A stretch of 11,405 bases of DNA from Lachnospiraceae bacterium (GTDB lineage: Bacteria > Bacillota > Clostridia > Lachnospirales > Lachnospiraceae). Under the pieces are notes generated by a model, which was not told the DNA's origin, searched no databases, and saw only the letters and a list, made by a program, of their open reading frames with translations. Positions 7,162 to 11,405 of the stretch are shown here, piece by piece (within the stretch, counting starts at the first letter, position 1; each line of letters begins with the position of its first letter). The DNA is taken from positions 1 through 11,405 of the forward strand of contig CAAEAB010000197.1 in NCBI GenBank assembly GCA_900753685.1. The letters are read 5' to 3'. The position numbers and the translations under genes are program-made.

Positions 7162-7626
7162 ATGAAAGTAGGATTTGGCTGTGACCATGTGGCTGTTGAA
7201 TTAAAACAGACATTGATGGAACATTTGAAGGAAAAAGGCTATGAGTGCGTAGACTATGGCGCTTATGATCCGAATGTTAAGGTGAATTATCCAGAGCCGG
7301 GATTAAAAGTGGCGGAGGCTATTATGCGCGGGGAAGTTGAAAAAGGCGTATTAATCTGCGGAACAGGTATCGGCATTTCCCTGGCGGCAAACAAAGTGCC
7401 AGGAATCCGCGCAGCTGTATGCAGCGAGCCATATTCGGCAAAATTGACGGTGGAACATAACAATGCGAATATTATCGCTATGGGCGCTCGAGTTGTAGGA
7501 CCGGAATTGGCAAAGATGATTGTCGATGAATTTTTCAGCGCAGAGTTCCAGGGCGGACGTCATGCCGTTCGTGTGGATATGATTGCTGATATTGAAAAGA
7601 AATACGGCGCTCAGTGGCATGAGTAA
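7162..7626 (+). CDS. rpiB: RpiB-type isomerase, ribose-5-phosphate / probable allose-6-phosphate isomerase
   Basis: A 154-residue protein of the RpiB/LacAB family. It would interconvert ribose 5-phosphate with ribulose 5-phosphate and, by analogy with E. coli RpiB, D-allose 6-phosphate with D-allulose 6-phosphate. The catalytic cysteine is Cys66 in CGTGIGIS; Asp8-His9 in GCDHV, His99 in EHNNANI and the phosphate-binding GGRHAVRVD (131-139) complete the active site. GCDHV and SEPYSA match E. coli RpiB closely. TGGAGGT (7144-7150) precedes the ATG. Between the kinase and epimerase steps this enzyme is the one the pathway needs, and no other isomerase is present in the window. Its own promoter suggests a role outside allose growth too, possibly as the general ribose-5-phosphate isomerase. 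LacA/LacB (galactose-6-phosphate isomerase) seems less likely because it works as a pair. Confidence 0.88.
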   Translation: MKVGFGCDHVAVELKQTLMEHLKEKGYECVDYGAYDPNVKVNYPEPGLKVAEAIMRGEVEKGVLICGTGIGISLAANKVPGIRAAVCSEPYSAKLTVEHNNANIIAMGARVVGPELAKMIVDEFFSAEFQGGRHAVRVDMIADIEKKYGAQWHE

Positions 7627-8590
7627 GGCGTATTACATCGGCGTGGAGATTGGCGGAACAAAGCAGCAGCTGGCGGTTGGACTCTCGGATGGAACTATTC
7701 TGGACAGCCGACAGGTAAAGCTTGTTTATCGCCGGGGAGCGGAAGACATTCTGGATTGGCTTTCAGACAATATCCGGGAATACCTGGCGATGGCGCCCTA
7801 TGCGGGGCATATTGCAGGGATTGGCGTTGGCTTTGGCGGCCCTCTGGAAACAGCGACAGGCAGAGTCTTATCCTCGCTTCAGGTGCCGGGATGGAAAAAT
7901 TTTCAGCTGAAACAATGGTTTGAAACGGAGTTTGGACTTCCTGTTATGGTGGTAAACGATACGGTGACCGGTGGTTTTGCAGAACTTTACAAAGGGGCCG
8001 GACGAAATTCGGAGAACTTTTTTTATACGAATATCGGTACCGGTATTGGCGGCGGTCTCTATATTCATAGGAAATATTATGACGGGAGCGGCTTTGGAGC
8101 GTCCTATCTCGGCAATATGCTGACGCCTGACTGGCGTTCCATGATTCCGGGGGCATATACGCGGACAGAGCTGCTCTGTTCCGGACGGAGTATTGAGAAA
8201 CGTCTGCGCGGCGAAGGCTATATACCGAAGATTTCCTGCCTTTCTAAATGTCATGACGGCGATACGAGTCAGATTACCTGTGTTGATCTGGCAGAGGCGG
8301 TAAGAGCCGGGGATATGTTTGCCTGCCTGGAATTGGATAAGATTGCCGAGAGTTTTTCTGTTTCTCTTGTTAATATACTGGCGGCTCAGGGAGTGGATAC
8401 CGTAGTTATTGGCGGCGGTGTTGCCAATATGGGCGATATATTGTTTGACCGGATTCGGAAGTTTACAGATGGCCTGGCCTTTATTGCCAATAAAGGACGT
8501 TATCAGATACTACAGAGCGAGTTGATGGATGATGCGGTACTGGTAGGCGCTTTGCTTATTGCCTCGGGCGGTTATGTGGAAATTACATAG
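7619..8590 (+). CDS. Divergent ROK-family protein, substrate unknown
   Basis: A 323-residue ROK/hexokinase-fold protein. Visible motifs are the phosphate loop GVEIGGTK (8-15), the putative catalytic Asp114 in VVNDTVTG, a second nucleotide motif NIGTGIGGG (138-146), and VVIGGGVAN near the C-terminus for adenosine. Two hallmarks are missing. The place of GExGH reads SYLGN (162-166), so the sugar-binding Glu and zinc-binding His are gone, and there is no CxCGxxGC zinc cluster. There is no helix-turn-helix, so it is not a ROK repressor. The ATG at 7619 overlaps the rpiB stop by eight bases (ATGAGTAA), pointing to translational coupling; a longer in-frame start at 7583 would lie deep inside rpiB. 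It could be a kinase for another sugar, or a protein with a changed role. Assignment to ROK is secure; the function is not. Confidence 0.8.
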   Translation: MSKAYYIGVEIGGTKQQLAVGLSDGTILDSRQVKLVYRRGAEDILDWLSDNIREYLAMAPYAGHIAGIGVGFGGPLETATGRVLSSLQVPGWKNFQLKQWFETEFGLPVMVVNDTVTGGFAELYKGAGRNSENFFYTNIGTGIGGGLYIHRKYYDGSGFGASYLGNMLTPDWRSMIPGAYTRTELLCSGRSIEKRLRGEGYIPKISCLSKCHDGDTSQITCVDLAEAVRAGDMFACLELDKIAESFSVSLVNILAAQGVDTVVIGGGVANMGDILFDRIRKFTDGLAFIANKGRYQILQSELMDDAVLVGALLIASGGYVEIT

Positions 8591-8619
8591 TGGTCTTCAC
8601 AGGAGCGACTGAAAATAAA

Positions 8620-8683
8620 TCTAAAAAAATAGCGTATTTACAGGGATTCTGGCCGTTTTTGGTCATTTCGCTGTAAATACGCT
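8620..8683 (-). terminator. Intrinsic terminator of the minus-strand tRNA gene
   Basis: AGCGTATTTACAG (8631-8643) and CTGTAAATACGCT (8671-8683) are perfect 13-bp arms, with an inner TGGCC/GGTCA stem (8650-8654 / 8660-8664). On the minus strand the stem is followed by a run of seven T (complement of 8623-8629), a good terminator for the tRNA. On the plus strand no T run follows, so it would be at most a weak stop for the preceding ROK gene. The 8591-8619 stretch shows nothing else. Confidence 0.82.
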
Positions 8684-8686
8684 AAG

Positions 8687-8776
8687 CGGAGACGATGGGA
8701 TTCGAACCCATGTGCCGGGTAAATCCGACAAACTGATTTCGAGTCAGTCCCGTTATGGCCTCTTCGGTACGTCTCC
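8687..8776 (-). tRNA. tRNA-Ser (anticodon CGA)
   Basis: Read on the minus strand, the acceptor arms GGAGACG and CGTCTCC pair perfectly, and the discriminator base is G as in serine tRNAs. The anticodon arm is ACTGA-CTCGAAA-TCAGT, giving anticodon CGA (reads UCG). The T arm is CATGGGTTCGAATCCCATG-like, with GTTCGAATC intact. A long variable arm with a TCGG/CCGG stem marks it as a class II tRNA. The 3' CCA is not encoded, so it must be added by nucleotidyltransferase. Length is 90 nt. Confidence 0.95.
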
Positions 8777-8783
8777 ATTCAAT

Positions 8784-8812
8784 AAAGGTTCTGTATATGA
8801 AGCAGAACCTTT
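8784..8812. repeat. Perfect 10-bp inverted repeat just upstream of tRNA-Ser
   Basis: AAAGGTTCTG (8784-8793) and CAGAACCTTT (8803-8812) form a perfect stem with a 9-nt loop. On the plus strand it is followed by GTTATTATAC, an interrupted T-rich tail, so it may stop leftover plus-strand transcription from the sugar genes. On the minus strand it spans the expected start of the tRNA transcript, so part would lie in the tRNA 5' leader. Confidence 0.45.
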
Positions 8813-8815
8813 GTT

Positions 8816-8844
8816 ATTATACTACATATTCAAAAGTTTTTCAA
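8816..8844 (-). promoter_or_regulatory. Promoter of tRNA-Ser
   Basis: On the minus strand TTGAAA (8844-8839) and a perfect TATAAT (8821-8816) are separated by 17 bp. Start of transcription is expected near 8809, leaving a leader of about 33 nt to be removed by RNase P. AT-rich DNA lies immediately upstream (8845-8885). Confidence 0.82.
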
Positions 8845-8926
8845 ATACATTTTACAGCAATTCGAAAATTTTATTTCTTTTACCGTAAGTGAAAACCTTA
8901 TACAACGGTTTCTTCGATGCTTCTCG

Positions 8927-8955
8927 TTGACTTGCCATCATCCCCATGTTATAGT
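8927..8955 (+). promoter_or_regulatory. Promoter of the cobalamin-riboswitch transporter operon
   Basis: TTGACT (8927-8932) and TATAGT (8950-8955) are separated by 17 bp, with TGT before the -10 box forming an extended -10 element. Transcription would start near 8962, about 16 nt before the aptamer. Confidence 0.82.
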
Positions 8956-8977
8956 TAAAAAGTAATCAAATATGTGT

Positions 8978-9153
8978 GTGCATTGAGTGAACGCAGGGCG
9001 CAAGCCCTGGCGTTAAGAGGGAACCCGGTGAAAATCCCGGACGGTCCGGCCACTGTAATCAGCGAGTGCCGCTTAAACCAGCCATTGTATGAAAAGCATA
9101 TGAGAAGGCAAGCGGACATGATGACCTGTAAGTCAGGAAACCTGCTTAATGTG
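8978..9153 (+). promoter_or_regulatory. Cobalamin (B12) riboswitch aptamer
   Basis: The conserved B12-box features appear in order: GAGGGAACCCGGTGAAAATC (9018-9035), the core GCCACTGT (9049-9056), and AGTCAGGAAACCTGC (9131-9145). The closing P1 helix can be drawn from GCATTGAG (8980-8987) and CTTAATGT (9145-9152), with two G-U pairs. A perfect CAGGGC/GCCCTG stem capped by a GCAA tetraloop lies at 8994-9009. The element would bind adenosylcobalamin or another cobalamin and reduce expression of the transporter genes behind it. Aptamer ends are accurate to a few bases. Confidence 0.93.
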
Positions 9154-9156
9154 AAG

Positions 9157-9185
9157 GATGAAGCCTCCGAGTAAGGCATTGCATC
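9157..9185 (+). promoter_or_regulatory. Hairpin directly after the aptamer, part of the expression platform
   Basis: GATG (9157-9160) and GCCT (9163-9166) pair with AGGC (9174-9177) and CATC (9182-9185), around the loop CCGAGTA. It follows the P1 helix by four bases, where many cobalamin riboswitches place the hairpin whose loop contacts the aptamer. I could not find clear complementarity of this loop to the aptamer, so the role is a guess. Confidence 0.4.
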
Positions 9186-9186
9186 G

Positions 9187-9209
9187 GACTGTTTTAGAAC
9201 GGTCTTTTT
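9187..9209 (+). terminator. First leader terminator behind the riboswitch
   Basis: GACTG (9187-9191) pairs with CGGTC (9200-9204), one G-U pair, around an 8-nt loop, followed by five T (9205-9209). The stem is short, so on its own it would be a modest terminator. Its arms overlap the 5' arm of the long inverted repeat at 9190-9201, so the two structures exclude each other. Confidence 0.6.
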
Positions 9210-9257
9210 GTTGCGCTATTTTTCAGGGGAAATGGCGCTTTTTTTCGTTCTAAAACA
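9190..9257. repeat. 12-bp perfect inverted repeat enclosing the second leader terminator
   Basis: TGTTTTAGAACG (9190-9201) and CGTTCTAAAACA (9246-9257) are perfect reverse complements. The second terminator hairpin and its T run lie between them. The 5' arm competes with the first terminator. It may act as an alternative leader fold, or as a stem at the 5' end of read-through mRNA. Confidence 0.7.
9213..9245 (+). terminator. Second, stronger leader terminator behind the riboswitch
   Basis: GCGCTATTT (9213-9221) pairs with AAATGGCGC (9230-9238), one G-U pair, around an 8-nt loop, and seven T follow (9239-9245). This is the likely main expression platform: with cobalamin bound, transcription would stop here, 52 bp before the coding start. 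Confidence 0.85.
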
Positions 9258-9297
9258 ACTCACTTCAAAACACACCTCATTTTAAAGGAGGATTTTT

Positions 9298-10839
9298 ATG
9301 AAGAAGAGAAGATTTATTCAACAGTGGATTGCTGCTTTGATGATTTTCTGTATGGTATTTTCCCTGACAGCCTGCGGGAACGATACAGAGTCGGAGCGGG
9401 AAATTGTTCTCGGGGATTACCGGAATATTGCACCGGGCGTGGAGGACGCCTATTACTGCAGCGTGATTCTGTATGTGTGGGAGCCTTTAATTACTATGGA
9501 CGCCAACGGCGAACCGATGGGCAGGCTAGCAAAGAGCTGGGAAATGTCCGAGGACGGTAAAACATGGACCTTCCATCTCCAGGAGGGTGTGACCTTCCAC
9601 GACGGCGAGGCTTTTAATGCGGACGCTGTTCTCTATAATTTTGACCGTATGCGTTATGAAGTGAAGACTTCTGGTTTTTACAATTTAAACATTGACAGCT
9701 TCTATCCAAATCTGGATGAAGTGAATAAAATTGATGATTATACTGTAGAATTGACCTTCACCGAACCGGCGCCGAGCCTGTTATATACAATGACAAATTT
9801 TGGAAGCGCCATGTATAGCCCGGCCTGTTTTGATGAAGCATATAATTTCACCGGCATTGCCCAGGGAACCGGACCGTTTAAAATTACAGAAAATGTAAAG
9901 GACGAGTATGTTCTTCTGGAGAGAAATGAGGATTACTGGGGCGAAAAGGCAAAAGCAAAAACGATTCGTGTAAAGACGATCCCGGATGTGGATACCCGGT
10001 TTTCAGCTATGAAATCCGGTGAGATTATGGGCGTCATCGATTTGAAAGCCATTACCCCGTCTCTGGCTACGGAATTGGTGAAGGATGACAATTTTGCCAT
10101 TACAACGACAAATTCCACGATGATCGATTTCCTTTGTCTGAACGGAACGAAGGCGCCGTTTAATGATGTGCGGCTGCGTCAGGCTGTCAGCCTTGCTATT
10201 GACCGTGCGTCTATTGTGGATAATATTTATCTTGGCTATGCATCGGCGACGACCAATATTTTAAATGACAGCACGCCGTTTTATAAAGAATTTGAAGTGG
10301 ACTATGATTTAGAAAAGGCGAAGGAGCTGGCCGCAGAGGTTCTTGGTGATGAGAGAGCAGCCGTTACATATCTGGTGCAGGAAGGCAGTACGGAACAGAA
10401 GGCGGAGGCCGAACTGATTTCCGCCGCGTTATCTGAGCTTGGCCTGGATGTTTCCATTGAAACCTATGACTGGGCGACGATAAAGGATAAAATGGGTCAT
10501 GGTGATTATGGCCTGGCCCGGGGACAGCAGGGACTGTCAAATATGGAAGCCATTACTATTTTCAAACGTTTCATGGATTCGGAAGGTGATCAGAATATTG
10601 CCTATAGTCTGGGCGTCAATGATGCGGATATCGATGCGCTGATCGACGCGGCGGATGCGGAACTGGATATGTCCAAACGCCAGGAAATTTATGACGAGCT
10701 TCAGGAAATCTCTGTGGATGTTCAGCCGATAGTACCTTTATTTAATGAAAAAACGCTAATGGTTTATAATAAACAGTTGATTGGTTATGAAGCCCAGATT
10801 TATGGTATTGATTTGCCAAATGTGTGCTGGGCGGAATAG
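9298..10839 (+). CDS. ABC transporter substrate-binding lipoprotein, family 5 (dipeptide/nickel type), B12-regulated
   Basis: A 513-residue extracytoplasmic solute-binding protein of family 5 (DppA/OppA/NikA). The signal peptide ends in the lipobox SLTAC, with Cys26 the predicted lipidated residue. The family signature is clear around LAKSWEMSEDGKTWTFHLQE followed by GVTFHDGEAFNADAVLYNF (about residues 78-116), and a later hallmark is FNDVRLRQAVSLAIDR. The length is typical. AAAGGAGG (9284-9291) precedes the ATG. Family 5 proteins bind peptides, nickel or cobalt chelates, heme and other small molecules, and sequence alone does not tell which. Control by a cobalamin riboswitch points to something tied to B12 supply, most simply cobalt, perhaps as a chelate. 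Peptide uptake would be an odd target for B12 control. No histidine-rich stretch is present. The stop overlaps the ribosome binding site of the next gene. Confidence 0.88.
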   Translation: MKKRRFIQQWIAALMIFCMVFSLTACGNDTESEREIVLGDYRNIAPGVEDAYYCSVILYVWEPLITMDANGEPMGRLAKSWEMSEDGKTWTFHLQEGVTFHDGEAFNADAVLYNFDRMRYEVKTSGFYNLNIDSFYPNLDEVNKIDDYTVELTFTEPAPSLLYTMTNFGSAMYSPACFDEAYNFTGIAQGTGPFKITENVKDEYVLLERNEDYWGEKAKAKTIRVKTIPDVDTRFSAMKSGEIMGVIDLKAITPSLATELVKDDNFAITTTNSTMIDFLCLNGTKAPFNDVRLRQAVSLAIDRASIVDNIYLGYASATTNILNDSTPFYKEFEVDYDLEKAKELAAEVLGDERAAVTYLVQEGSTEQKAEAELISAALSELGLDVSIETYDWATIKDKMGHGDYGLARGQQGLSNMEAITIFKRFMDSEGDQNIAYSLGVNDADIDALIDAADAELDMSKRQEIYDELQEISVDVQPIVPLFNEKTLMVYNKQLIGYEAQIYGIDLPNVCWAE

Positions 10840-10849
10840 GAGTATAAAA

Positions 10850-11405
10850 ATGATACGATATTGTGTACAGCGGTTGCTGTCTGCAATTCCGGTACTCATT
10901 GGCATTTCTTTAATTGCATTTATTCTTGGACTTCTCACTCCGGGGGACCCGGCCATGATGGCGCTGAGCCGCGACGGGATGTCCGAAGTAACCACGGAGA
11001 TGATTGAGGCGAAGCGGGAGGAGTTGGGATTAAACGATTCTTTTCCGGTTCAATATGGGCGTTGGTTGTTTAACGCACTTCAGGGAGATTTGGGAAGGTC
11101 CTATTCAGATAATACGCAGGTGAGCGGCGAGTTACTTCGCCGCCTGCCTGTTACCCTTCAATTGTCCGCCTGTTCGCTGATTCTGGTTATCATATTTGGA
11201 ATTGCAGGTGGCATTTTGTCTGCGGCCGAGGCGGGAAAAGCGGTAGATTCGATGATGAAGGTTCTGACGAATCTTATGCTTTCCTTCCCTTCCTTCTGGC
11301 TGGCTATTATCCTGATTATTATTTTTGCGGAAAATTTAAAAATATTGCCGACCAGCGGTGTGGGCGGACTGCGTTACATGGTTTTACCGTCGGTGACGCT
11401 GGCGG
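10850..11405 (+). CDS. DppB/NikB-type ABC transporter permease, N-terminal part (3' end outside window)
   Basis: The first 185 codons of a permease that continues past the window. The ATG at 10850 follows AGGAG (10838-10842), which overlaps the TAG of the binding-protein gene, so the two are cotranscribed and probably coupled. The N-terminus RYCVQRLLSAIPVLIGISLI and the following LTPGDPAMMAL are hallmarks of the DppB/OppB/NikB family. A soluble loop follows with REELGLNDSFPVQYGRWL and GDLGRSYSDN, then RLPVTLQLS, a second membrane segment, and LMLSFPSFWLAIILIIIFA. It should pair with a DppC/NikC-type permease and two ATPases further downstream. The substrate is presumably that of the binding protein. 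Confidence 0.9.
   Translation, partial: MIRYCVQRLLSAIPVLIGISLIAFILGLLTPGDPAMMALSRDGMSEVTTEMIEAKREELGLNDSFPVQYGRWLFNALQGDLGRSYSDNTQVSGELLRRLPVTLQLSACSLILVIIFGIAGGILSAAEAGKAVDSMMKVLTNLMLSFPSFWLAIILIIIFAENLKILPTSGVGGLRYMVLPSVTLA

Noticed and set aside
8974..9174. 66-codon open frame on the plus strand within the riboswitch
   Set aside because: It coincides with the cobalamin aptamer, whose RNA constraints explain the sequence. It lacks a ribosome binding site.

Overview
The window looks like chromosomal DNA of a low-to-moderate GC, Gram-positive clostridial bacterium, probably of the Lachnospiraceae type. Three things suggest this: strong AGGAGG ribosome binding sites, solute-binding proteins that are lipoproteins with a lipobox cysteine, and protein sequences of clostridial flavour. 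No species can be fixed from the sequence alone.

Layout. (1) Positions 1-329 are the 3' end of an aspartate-semialdehyde dehydrogenase gene (asd), closed by a good intrinsic terminator. (2) Positions 456-6979 hold a sugar operon: a consensus promoter, a LacI-type operator just past the predicted start site, a LacI-family regulator, a sugar ABC ATPase, its permease, a ribulose-phosphate-3-epimerase homologue, a ROK sugar kinase and a sugar-binding lipoprotein. Remembered E. coli AlsB, AlsA, AlsC, AlsE and AlsK match these proteins closely, so I read the locus as a D-allose (or closely related rare hexose) uptake and catabolism operon. (3) Positions 7096-8590 hold a second unit with its own promoter: an RpiB-type isomerase, which in E. 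coli also acts as allose-6-phosphate isomerase, overlapping a divergent second ROK protein. (4) A tRNA-Ser(CGA) gene lies on the minus strand at 8687-8776 with its own promoter and terminator. (5) From 8927 a promoter drives a cobalamin riboswitch followed by two tandem terminators, then a family-5 (dipeptide/nickel type) substrate-binding lipoprotein and the start of its DppB/NikB-type permease, which runs off the window.

How the genes work together. The binding protein, permease and ATPase would import the sugar. The AlsK-like ROK kinase would phosphorylate it to D-allose 6-phosphate. RpiB would isomerise that to D-allulose 6-phosphate, and the AlsE-like enzyme would epimerise it to fructose 6-phosphate. 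The LacI-family protein probably represses its own operon and so senses the sugar or a derivative. The second ROK protein lacks the usual sugar-binding and zinc residues and has no assigned role. The B12-controlled transporter is separate; cobalt, or another metal or compound linked to B12 supply, is the simplest guess for its substrate.

The pathway is known from E. coli. The points most worth a second look are the B12-riboswitch-controlled family-5 transporter, the nested leader structure between riboswitch and gene, and the divergent second ROK protein.
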